A stretch of DNA of 64,000 bases from Branchiostoma lanceolatum. Lineage: Eukaryota > Chordata > Leptocardii > Amphioxiformes > Branchiostomatidae. The translations under genes were made by a program, and so were the position numbers. Shown here in pieces: positions 46,136 to 56,800 of the stretch. Under the pieces are notes generated by a model. It searched no databases. It was not told the origin of the DNA and worked only from the letters and a program-made list of their open reading frames with translations. The stretch lies in NCBI RefSeq assembly GCF_035083965.1, contig NC_089739.1, positions 5,462,198 through 5,526,197 of the forward strand, in the 5' to 3' direction. How positions within the stretch are numbered: the stretch's first letter is position 1; each line of letters starts with the position of its first letter.

Positions 46136-47040
46136 TTATGTCGAGACCTTCCAGTCACGAGTCGAGATGGCAGCCCAAGTGTTTTGGTCCTTTATCGCCT
46201 GGAGCAAACTATCCACTTCAATGCCGGTGTCTTTCTTGAGAGTGTCTATAAAGGTTGCTGCGGGTCTTCCTGGCCTCCTTTTCTCATGCTTGGGAATCCA
46301 GAGTACCAGGTCAGCTACTTCTTCCTTGCTCCTGAGGCAGTGTCCGTCGAACTTCAACCTCCTTGTCCTGATCTTATCGGTCAGCTTTGGTAGGCCAGCA
46401 TACAAGTCTTTGTTGGTAATGTGTTGTGTCCAGTGGATGTTGAGCGTTGTTCTCAGAAGCCTCGTGTAACACCCATCCAACTGCTTTTCTAACTTGGAGG
46501 TAACTGTCCATGTAAAAGTAAATCAGTCATCCTCAATTGAGGTGAAGTGCAATGCTTTTTCAAGCAGCTAGTGGTAGTGCAATGCGGCTTCGCTGCGGCT
46601 CGCGTTTTTTGGCCAAGCACACCGGGTCACCCCTACTCTTCTCGATAAGTGTATTGGGTTCTTTTACGTGCAGAGGTTTGACGCTTGAGGCTTACTCCCG
46701 AAGCTCCCTCAGGAAGAGCCTCACTTTCAACTTGTGTGAGAGAGTTGATCTCCAAACCTTCTTCATCTTGTTACAAGCCTGCCAGGCTGCTGCTTTTCTT
46801 GCTGCCTTGTCCCTTGCTGTACTTTCCATTCTGGACTTTTACCTCCTCCAAGGCAGTACCATCGCTTGTCTTGAGGCAGTAAGGGGTTGGAATGTTAAAG
46901 GGCATAAACTTTGTTTTGCCAGCGTTCATGCAGAGACCAACCTTGCCCACTGAGCTCTCCACACACCCAAGCAGTTGCTGAGCTTGTTGAATTGCCTCTG
47001 ATATTAACGCAATGTCATCAGCGAAATCCAAATCAGGAAC
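46136..47040 (-). pseudogene. RTE-like LINE fragment (minus strand), catalytic block and C terminus
   Basis: Reading leftward, DFADDIALISEAIQQAQQLL and GLCMNAGKTKFM (46771-47031) then RRLKFDGHCLRSKEE and KRRPGRPAATFIDTLKKDTG (46136-46480), as in RTE-type C termini. A dispersed repeat (46570-46690) interrupts it. It lies tail-to-tail with the plus-strand RTE fragment. Confidence 0.75.
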
Positions 47041-47159
47041 TGTCTTCGGGCCAACTCTTCTGCTCCTCCTCCTTTCTATCTGTAGACCTCCTCTCTACCG
47101 TCAATATCCGTCCTCAGTGCATAGTCTGTATCTGAATCTGTATCTATATAGCCGGTACC

Positions 47160-47560
47160 GCCATTAGGCGCAACACACCAGCTTCGCAGGCACGCGGCGC
47201 GACAGCAGCTGGTTATGTTATACCGAACGGTCTGTTACACCTAGTCTTTGCATATCTGACTGCAACCGTTCCTTAAAGCTACTTAGTGAAGATGCTCCTA
47301 CAGTACTTGATGACAACGAGTTCCATTCTACTATGGTTCTCGGAAAATGCGAATTTTTGAACACATCAATCCTTGGCTGATAACTCTGGTACTTAAAAGC
47401 ATGGCGATTTCTAGTCCTCTTCTGAGCTGGCATTAGATACTTATCAGTCTGTACGTCTACAGGTTTATTAGTCATTTTGTACATCATGCAAAGTCTGGAC
47501 GTTGTTCTTCTGTATTCAAGGGACATCCATTGCAGATCAACAACAATCACAAACAGCCTG
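47160..47560 (-). mobile_element. CR1/L2-type LINE C-terminal fragment
   Basis: The minus frame 47218-47550 has MSLEYRRTTSRLCMMYKM and FPRTIVEWNSLSSSTV, the conserved tail of CR1/Jockey-like ORF2. The 3' end (TGCGAAGCTGGTGTGTTGCG on minus) reappears at 62630-62695. It is inserted into the minus-strand RTE. Confidence 0.7.
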
Positions 47561-47765
47561 ATATGGAGCTAGTGTGTCCCTGTAGCACCCCTGCATACAA
47601 CTCAAAGAGTTCAGTTTCACCATCAGGGGAGATGACTTTTGCCTTTGTGTCCTGGTACATGCTGGCTATGGCTTCCACCAGTTGGTCAGGAATACCTTAA
47701 TCTTCAACATTTTTCCTCTATGTACAGTATCAAAGGCTTTCTTAAAGTCGATGTGATTATTGCTG
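47560..47765 (-). pseudogene. RTE-like LINE fragment, RT blocks 1-2
   Basis: The minus strand reads IDFKKAFDTVHRGKMLKI, then after a frameshift DQLVEAIASMYQDTKAKV and YAGVLQGD. It is the upstream part of the 46136-47040 copy, separated by the CR1 tail. Confidence 0.65.
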
Positions 47766-49284
47766 TGAGATGATGATGTAATGATGGTTTACTGCCCTAC
47801 ATTGCACCATGTACGTTTGTCTAGCAATAAAGTTCATTCAATAAATTCAATAACTTGCTCATCTGGGCTTCACATGCGCCGCACGTCAGTGAAAGTGCAA
47901 ATGAAAATTGGTGAAAAACTTTAGCGACGGTGCCGTCATGAGCTGCCGCCGCAGTGCCGCCGCAGTGCCACCGCGGTGCCGCAGCCCAGTGAGAGCCCAC
48001 TGATATTTCTAAGTGGTTCCCTCCAGCCAGGGAGAATCGTGTCTTCCAGACGTTCTTTAAATGTATTTCCAAAACGGTTGGCATTAACTGCGGGGTTAAG
48101 TCAAACATGTCAACATAGTATATCCTGAACGTGAATAACCCAGTAATGTTCTTCTTCGACTGAAGTGTCGTGTTTTTTTTAAAGTAATCTTGTCAGAAGA
48201 TAACTAATTCAATCTTAAGCTTAGCGAGAGTATCTAATCAACTGTGTTTGACTGTCAACGATCAATAGGAATTCTCTTAATTCATCCCTTACGGCGAAAC
48301 ATTGAGTACAATTTGCGATACAGCTGTGTCTGACTGGTATATCAAGTTCAGTTTATCACTGTATTTCTTGAATGGCACAAGATCAGGTCGAGTACAGGTA
48401 GACGAGGGGTCTGATTTCTTTCCAAAGCGACTAACTCGCATTCTATCAACTTCCGTACTGGAATAAATGTACAATGCATAGATCTAATTTTCAGTGGGAT
48501 TAAGCAATATTCCAATGACTAGATCAGAACATTTACAGCTACAATCCTCAACCTCACTACAATGCAGTAAAATGGGTTGAACCAAACTCTTAAACAGATC
48601 AATAGCTAGGGAGATGGACCGATTGTAGTTTGATGGTAGTCAATTAATCAGAAATCGCAGTGCTGTCAATGAATCAAAATACTACAATGTAAAATCATAC
48701 AAGTGCATTACAAATGGATGTCAAACGATAACTGGACTTTCACTAATGACACTTGGTGCAACATAGGTAACATGTTATAGTAGAGAGAGTTAAAATCATC
48801 TTTATTGTACTGGAACAGACAACGAATACAAGATGAATATTTAAAAACACCTAGGACAGCCCCTTGTCTGGGTTAGGACACCCAGGAGGCGCAAGGTAAA
48901 AAGTACTGACATATCAATTTTTACACCCTTGGTCTTTTGGCCGCGGTGAGCTCCCGGTAAGCTCCCGGCAAGCTCCCGTCGTGCGCGCAGCACTTTGCCA
49001 CTTGCGTTTTTTTTTTAAATTAAAAAAAAAATTCGCTATTTTAACTGGCACGCTGGCGGTAGTGGACCGGCACTGGAACGACACTGGGACGTCACTAGGA
49101 CGGTACGCCAAGCTAGGTTTGTGCACGGCAGTGCGGCGGCAGCCATTCACACGCTACCGCCACAGTGCCGCAGCTCAGTGAGAGGGGGACTTAAGACTTT
49201 CAAATCTCGCATCGCCATAGCTTAAGTAGTAGCTTGAATGTGAAAGAAAGGTTTAATGTCAGCTACTTTGTCAGCTCTCCTCAA

Positions 49285-50330
49285 AGAAATCCTCAAACAC
49301 GGGACCTCCATTTAACGTCCTATCCGAGGGACGTCCTTATAAGCTTGAAGCCCCGGTTACACATAGCCGAACATACATGGCTCCCGAACGCTAGCCGACC
49401 CAGGTCGGCGGTAGTTCGGAAGTTGTGTGACCAGTTTTTAGGCCACGCCTATTTTTGGCGCCGAACTTGAGCCGAACATGCGCCGAGCATGTCCCAACCA
49501 TCTCCTAACCAGTAACTGACTGAACCCCGAAGGCTTTCTAACCTACTACCAACCAACCCGACCTCTAGCCGAATCTTTCCTGACTACCTCCCGACCGGTC
49601 GCTAACCCTCTCACGAATTGAAATGGACATATTCAGCGACTTTTAAAAGAGGGGTGATTTTCCTTTTTAATCAAAATAATCCATTCTTCTATGTTGTTAA
49701 CATCACTATTAAAGAGATCAAATTCGGATCGCGTTCAAAGGCTTTTAGCTTTCTTCTCTATTTATGGTCGTGTGAAGGGGGTGATTCGCCCATGTTCTGG
49801 TAGTAGTCAGTTTGGTTGGGAATGAGTTAGCAGAAATTTATCTACAACCTTGTTGAGAGTTATTCAGCAGTGGTTATAGCGTGGTTAAGATTCCAATTTT
49901 ACTGCTGAATTACTCCCGAACCGTGACCAGCCGAACACTAGCCGACCGTGCCGAACACCAGCCAACCCATTCCAGACCCTCCGTCCATCTGCAGAGCCGA
50001 ATGTTTTGAAATTTTCAAAACATTCGGCTGGTACAGCCGAACACCAGCCGACTCAGCCGAATGCCAGCCGACTCAGCCGAACACCAGCCCACCTAGCCCC
50101 CGAATCACTCTAACCATGGTCGAGAGAGAGTCGGGAGGCCATGTTCGGCTATGTGTAACCGGGGCTTAACTTAGGGTACTAATTTTCACCTGAGTGGGGA
50201 AAGTCGTGTAAAGTGGGGAAAATCGTGTAAAGTGCCTTTCCCAAGGGCACAACGTCAACGAGACAAATCAGGGGACCCCGGATTTGAACCCAGGACTGCG
50301 CCACCGCGACGCTTCTTGGTAACTTGCTGT
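49285..50330 (-). mobile_element. SINE copy (minus) split by a TIR element
   Basis: The left part 49285-49347 (GGGACCTCCATTTAACGTCC, GGGACGTCCTTA) and right part 50168-50330 (AATTTTCACCTGAGTGGGG, GGGCACAACGTCAACGAGAC, TTTGAACCCAGG) together form a reversed SINE of the 44755 family. Confidence 0.6.
49348..50167. mobile_element. ~820-bp TIR element inserted in the SINE
   Basis: AAGCCCCGGTTACACATAGC at the left is the exact complement of GCTATGTGTAACCGGGGCTT at the right, and pairing continues as CGAACAT/ATGTTCGG. Inside, AGCCGAACACCAGCCGAC-like words repeat many times near both ends. No transposase frame. A hairpin ATGTTTTGAAATTTTCAAAACAT lies at 50000-50022. Confidence 0.75.
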
Positions 50331-50469
50331 TACAGGTTCAGGAGTTTATTCTGTTTTGTCGCTGGACGTAAACCTAATTCATTGCTTTGTATAAGGAGAG
50401 GCATGACTAAGGATCATATTTATGACGTTCTTTATTGCTCATGAAAACTACCTTTAGCAAAATACACAT

Positions 50470-51290
50470 CGCAAGACCCAAAGTGGACCACAATTGGTAG
50501 CGCACCATAACTGGAGTGGTACCTTGCGCTACGTTAGGTCTCGAAAGCAGGGCAAATAGCCAAAAACTTACTTTCCAAGCAGATGTTGGTGGGGAAGATT
50601 ATATACCTTTTTTCATATGCCCCATTTTGCGTCCGCAGCCCCCCTTGGGGTACATGACAAGAAGGTAACAATCTCCCGCCATTAACTTCTGTTTGGAAAG
50701 TGCCAAAATGTTACAAGACAACAACTTAAGCGTCCGGATCAGGTTCTTTGCTGATTAGTTTTGATAGACTCCCCATGAATACAATGGAACAATCCGATGA
50801 ACTCGTTCTCGAAACTCTCACAGATTTTTATTACCATAGTTAGATGTTTCCATCATGGTGAATTTACCTTTAAAGCGTCGTCAAGATCCCACATGAAGAC
50901 TCAATATACTCTATTCAGACCATATGTCTAATATCTGAAGCTAAACTGAGGTTACTCCAGCTCCCTGGTTACGTGGAGTCCTGGGAACGAGGGTGACCCC
51001 CGACCTTTCATGTCCACTGGCGCGAGGTGTGAAAACCGTTCGTCACACAAACATGCACACGAGCACATGTCGTGGCATGTTAGGAACCGACGCGACAGGG
51101 AATGCACGTTGTATCGCCACAGCTCCTATCTGACGGTAAGTTTATGTTTATGTTTTGCTCGTAACTTTCTTTCTTTCTTTGTGATACCCTCTAACAACCC
51201 CAGGAGGGGTATCGCTGAGGGGTAACTAACTGCCTCCCTAACTGAACTAACTGTAACTGTGAACTGTTATTCAAGTCAAAGAAACATGGC
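50470..51290. other. Unassigned DNA
   Basis: A 125-base open stretch at 51010-51134 ends in a good donor (ACG|GTAAGT), and 51870-51974 lies between AG and GT signals but has stops in all frames. Either could be noncoding exons of the gene seen downstream; unproven. Confidence 0.25.
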
Positions 51291-51292
51291 CC

Positions 51293-51610
51293 GGCGCCAT
51301 GATAGCCGCGGCGACTATTGGAGGGCTTTTTTTACTGCTAATATATAAGACTGCAAGACTAAAAAAAGCCCTCCAACAGTCGCCGCTAGCCTCTACCAGG
51401 CTCCGCGGATCGCTAGGAAAATAGTAGAAATCGGCAAATAGAGTGAAAAGTATGCCAAGGGAAGCTCAATAGGCGACCCACGGAGCTTCCCAGTATAGCG
51501 GAGTACCACCCGTACCGAGTACCCTTGGCATACTTTTCACTCTATTTGGCCGATTTCTACTATTTTCCCAGCGATCCGCGGAGCCTGGTAAAGTCGCCTC
51601 GGCGCCATGA
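51293..51610. mobile_element. Foldback element with nested inverted repeats
   Basis: 51389-51463 (from CCAGGCTCCGCGGATCGCTA to AAGTATGCCAAGGG) pairs with 51521-51593. Outside this, GCGGCGACTATTGGAGGGCT (51309) pairs with AGCCCTCCAACAGTCGCCGC (51367-51386). GGCGCCATGA marks both outer ends. Confidence 0.65.
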
Positions 51611-51619
51611 CGCATCATA

Positions 51620-53600
51620 TATATGAGACGAAAATTAGACCAACTTGAGCAAGGATTTTTGAATAGATAGTACTGATGATACAACTGCTGCCTTGCATAC
51701 TAGTAGGTCATAAAACAAACAAAGAGATATATGTATTTTGTCCGTTAGACCTCACATCACACAGACAGCATGCATTATGTTAGGCGGATATAAAACCTGT
51801 TCCAAACCTTGAAGTTTTTGTTTAGTGAGAACCTGAATGTGTAACTTTACATCTTCTGTCTTGTACAGGTCACAAGCGCCATGTGTGCCTTATCTCCAGA
51901 TAATTTGTGGGGGTGAAACGGAAAGGTTGGAATGTTCTAGACTCACAGCCAGGCTTCTGTGACAGCTGTTTACAGGTATGTACAAAACTGATATTTCAAA
52001 ATACATCAAAACCGCATTCAGTTGTATGATAAAACCCTATATTTTGAGGTTGTTGTGTTGCGCCAAAATAATGGTCCCATCTACTATATCAGCTACATAT
52101 ATACCAATGCTATTAGTTTTTATCTAACAAGTCGATGGCTCAGCTTGTAAATACCCTGCTTTGAAAAGATATCTGAAGAAAATGAGAACCAATAAAGAAA
52201 TGTATGTCATGGCTCTTCAGATACTATTCTCTGAAACCTCCTGGCCATGTTGAAAAAAAAGCGGGTAAAGTAATCTTCCTCCTTGTTCTAAACTAGTAGA
52301 GGCTGTGGGGGATCTTGACAAGACAACAGAGAAATGAGCATCTCTCTATTCTGTTGTTGTTGTATATTCTGAGTAATTTTGTTCACAGCGACTTGTTTTT
52401 TGTTTGTTATCTTTGATGTGAACCGTTGGTTAATGTAAGGTTAATGCCCTGTTGTTGATGAGAAATTTTGTAGGGAAAATACAGAAAACAGCCAAACAAG
52501 TCAACGCTTGTGTCAAGTGTCATAAACCTTACCAAAACAAAAGGAAACCTGGCATCTGCAGTTAGGGAGTTTTCACACCCACTGACATGACCACCCATTG
52601 TGTTGTGTTTCTGTTCAGCAGACAAACTAGAAAAACCACATTTGACAGCAAATATAATACTTCAATCCATCACCCTTCCTATGTTGCTATAAAGGGACTG
52701 TTTTACTTTTATATCAATGTTTACTAGAAATGAAACATCCTGAAATGTTACTTCTACCCACAAAGGGACAGCCGACTACTACTAGTAAGTATTCCAACAT
52801 CACCCCACTGGATTTTATGAATTTGTAGCCCCCATGCCAGGCCCATAAGTTTCCCGAGAAAAAAAGGCTACTTGAGTATCAAATATATATGGCTATCTTG
52901 AGCTAGTCCAAAGTTGAAACTTTATTCAGTATTTACAACTTCGCAGGTTTTTTGTAAACCTGAATTGCGTTGCAAATTTACACAAACAACAAGTCACCAT
53001 TAGATAAGAAAATGAACCATCAAAACTACACAGAGGCAAATCACAATTGACACGGTCACAATAGATAAGTAAAATCTCTTTGAAGCACGCTTACCATAGT
53101 CACATTAGATATATAAAATCTTGTTGGCGATCATCGTGCAAATACTAAGCTAAAACATTAACAGATATAGCGATGATGGCAATCAATGTAACCTTTTGGC
53201 TTATTGTTGCATCAAATTTAGAGTTCTGGGGAAGAAGGACTGTTCATGCCTCTTTGTACGGCTCAACGGCACTTTGTAGGCTGAAGTTTGTCTTAGAAAA
53301 CATGCTGGATGAAGTTCTACAATGACGGGACAGACAAAATTTTCCAATTGTCTCAAAATTGTCACAGATTTGTGAATTGAATTGTCCCCTACTCAAAGAG
53401 TCTATCTCAGTTGACATTGGGACAATGTAAATTTCGATCAAACCATGGAACGACTACAAACTACTAGTACTGTAGTCAGTACTCTCCAAGGAGAGGAGAG
53501 GCTCCAGCTGGGACGGGGGTGTTTAAATGTTTGGTCAGTCTGTCTCGAACACGGTTAGTGTTCCCGCATATTTGCCGGTAGCATAAGTAAAGGAATATTC
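51620..53600. other. Unassigned DNA
   Basis: AT-rich, with no recognisable exon or ordered repeat beyond the possible noncoding exon at 51870-51974. Confidence 0.3.
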
Positions 53601-53623
53601 TACTTAGCAGAAGAAATAATTCC

Positions 53624-53826
53624 AACTAACACAGGCAAGCATTGGTGGAGGGGTCCCTCAGTCCCTGGGCTTGGGGTAGGTACTAACACAGGCAAGCATT
53701 GGTGGAGGGGTCCCTCAGTCCCTGGGCTTGGGGTTAAGGTACTAACACAGGCAAGCATTTGTGGGTGGAGGGGTCCCTCTGTCCCTGTGCTTGGGGTACT
53801 GGTACTAACACAGGCAAGCATTGGCG
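53624..53826 (+). repeat. Minisatellite, 58-63 bp unit, three and a half copies
   Basis: ACTAACACAGGCAAGCAT starts each unit (53624, 53682, 53741, 53804), followed by GGAGGGGTCCCTCAGTCCCT and GGGCTTGGGG. It sits about 70 bp before a candidate exon. Confidence 0.9.
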
Positions 53827-53897
53827 CTGATGCTTAAACTAACGGCACATATGACGGTGATATCACATGTATGGAATGTTTTCCTCATATTTTCCAG

Positions 53898-56800
53898 ATG
53901 TCTCAAAGATTCAATATTTGCCAACCCATCTTGTTTTACTATAGATACAGAGAGGAGAGGCAGCCTGCAGCGCGGCCCTGCAGTTATTGTCCAAATCCAC
54001 CAGGCGGACATCATCTCCGGTGATGGGGATGGACGACTTGACACACCTGTGGTAGCAGCTGCAACAGTATGTAATGAAATTTGGGTGAAGGAGATAACTA
54101 ACATTATACAAATGTATACATTTTGGAAATGAGGAGCTTTTCTGCATGATAACATGCTATTATTCCTTAGTGGAACATGATAGGAATAGAAGCTAAAGAA
54201 ATAAACAAAATTGTCTACCTTCCTACGTTACTAGACCAGAGGCTGGCCCCTTGCTTCTCTCTGTCTGGTTTCTACAAGTTACATGGTTCATAATAGTAAG
54301 CCATAGCGTCTGCAGCGGGTAAGCTTAATCCTGTGTCTTTTACAATCTGGTCTAGAAGTTTAGATTTGTCCTTTTCCTTACATTTATCTAGCATTTACAT
54401 TGCATTCTAGAGGAAAAGCAGTGGAGCCACTCCAAAAGAAGAGACTGCTAGCTTCCCTATCAACAGAAGGGATACCAACATGGGAAATTCTCAAATGCAG
54501 CAACTCAGCATTTTCCTGACACAAGACTGGGCCAAAGAACTTGGCATTCCTTAAGTTAAGTGACACTTTTCCCTCAATGAACCCCTTTCTCAGGACTTTT
54601 TATCATTTGTAATTAACATAAAACTACTGTAATTTTTGTTTCTTTCACTGTTACTTTATGTTCACTGTTATTATTGTCACCTCTGTATTGTGAACTTATA
54701 ATCATTATGGAAAACCTGTTGTGATTATTTATTATTCCTTCACACGTCCGTTCTGTGAAGTTAAAGTTCAGTGAAAATGTCCATTTTCCTTACACCCTGA
54801 AATTTTGCTACCGTGAAGATAAAGTGAATTACAGTAACTGCACTCTTACCATACTGAGCACTTCCAATTCACTGCACTCAAGCCATTCTAAGCACCTGTA
54901 AGTCCCTACACTCCAGCAGTCTAAGCACATGTAAATCACATCAGCCACTCTAAGCACCTGTAAGTCACTCCAGCCATTGTAAGCACCTGTAAGTCAGTCC
55001 AACCATTGTAAGCACCTGTAAGTCGATACAGCCACTCTAAGCACATGTAAGTCCCTCAGCCACTCTAAGCACTTGTACGTCACTGCAATCCAGTCACTTT
55101 AAGCACCAGTATCATTAATCTTTAGGGTGGTCCCTTCAGTTACTATGTAACTGATTTCCAAGGGAGCCCGTCCGGGTGAATGGTGTTAATAAACGTATGG
55201 CTGATACGAGACGGGGTTTCGCCAGGCTTCCATCTGGGTGATTTGTAGTGAATCACCAACTCCAGACAGAAGGATTTGGACCATCGCACACCAGGGCATG
55301 CCCCTACTCGTTTTACACCTGTCACTGCACTCCAGCCACTCTAAGCACCTGTAAGTCACTCCAGCCATTCTAAGCACCTGTAAGTCACTCCAGCCATTCT
55401 AAGCACCTGTAAGTCGCTCCAATCACTCTAAGCACCTGTAAGCCACACCAGTCACTCTAAGCACCTGTAAGTCACTCTAGCCATTCTAAGCACCTGTAAG
55501 TCGCTCCAATCACTCTAAGCACCTGTAAGCCACACCAGTCACTCTAAGCACCTGTAAGTCACTCTAGCCATTCCAAGCACTTGTACCTCAATGTGCTCAG
55601 CCATTCTAAGCACCTCTGACTGCACCCAGGCCAATCTTAGCACCTCTTACTCACTTGTATCATCCTATGTAGTCTGGCCATTCTAATCACTTTAGCTATT
55701 CAAACTCACTACACTCTGGCTGTTCTGATTACTTGGGTGTTTGGATGCATGATCGAATAAATGATTTGTTAGCCCCTGAGCAGACGTAGGTGTTTGTATG
55801 CATGTTATGACAAATGATCTTTCCTCCAAGCAAACACAGGTGTTTGGCTTCTATTATTCTGATGAATGATGTTTTTACTCTGAGGAGTTACGGGTTTTTG
55901 GTTTCTAATGTTCTATTAGATAATTTTTCCCATCTTACCAGACACAGGTATTTAGTTTCTATTGTTCTTCTGATGAACAATATTTTTTTTCCTCCAAGCA
56001 GAAACATATGTTTGGCTACATGTAATGATGATATTGATTTTTTTATCCTCCAAGCAGATACGTTGGCTAATCTATTATTCTGATGAATGATATTTTCCCT
56101 CTCAGCAGACACAGGTATTATTCTGATGAATGAGTTTTTTTTCTCTTAGCAGACACAGGTGTTTGGCAGCATGTAATGATAAATAATTTTATTCCTCCAA
56201 GCAGATACAGGCATTTGGCCTCTATTATTCTAATGAATCATTTATTTGCTTTCTGCTCCCGTGTGAAATCATGTGCACTTGCGCCAAATTGTGCTCTCGC
56301 AAGAGCAGATTCAAAATGGTGCCATAGTTTGGAAAGGAGTCTATCATATCAGTGCCAGATGTGAGGAAAAATGACAGAATATTTTTCAGACCTGGGCAGA
56401 ACTGAGACTGGCCATGAGAAGATGGGATTTTCGTTGTCATACTTAAAGTACAACAAATGTAATGAAAGGAGATTACTAACATATGTATACATTTTGGAAA
56501 TGAAGAGCTTGTCTGCATGATAACATGCTATTATTCCTTAGTGGAACATGATAGGAATAGAAACTAAAGAAATAAACAAAATTGTCTACCTTCCTACCAT
56601 GCTTCCTACGTAACTAGACCAGAGGCTGACCCCTTGCTTCTCTCTGTCTGGTTTCTACAAGTTACATGGTTCATAATAGTAAGCCATAGCGTCTGCAGCG
56701 GGTAAGCTTAATCCTGTGTCTTTTACAATCTGGTCTAGAAGTTTAGATTTGTCCTTTTCCTTACATTTATCTAGCATTTACATTGAATTCTAGAGGAAAA

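Larger units (their letters stand above)
44020..49060. repeat. Second large inverted repeat with nested debris inside
   Basis: Left arm about 44020-44525, right arm about 48470-49060. Matches include AACGCAAGTGGCAAAATGCC (44083) against its complement near 48990-49013, CTATAATATGTTACC against GGTAACATGTTATAG, and CATCCCCCTAGCTATTGATC against GATCAATAGCTAGGGAGATG. One sub-block (GATCTAA.TTTCAGTGGGAT) is in direct orientation, so a later inversion occurred. The interior holds a SINE and at least three LINE fragments. Confidence 0.6.
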
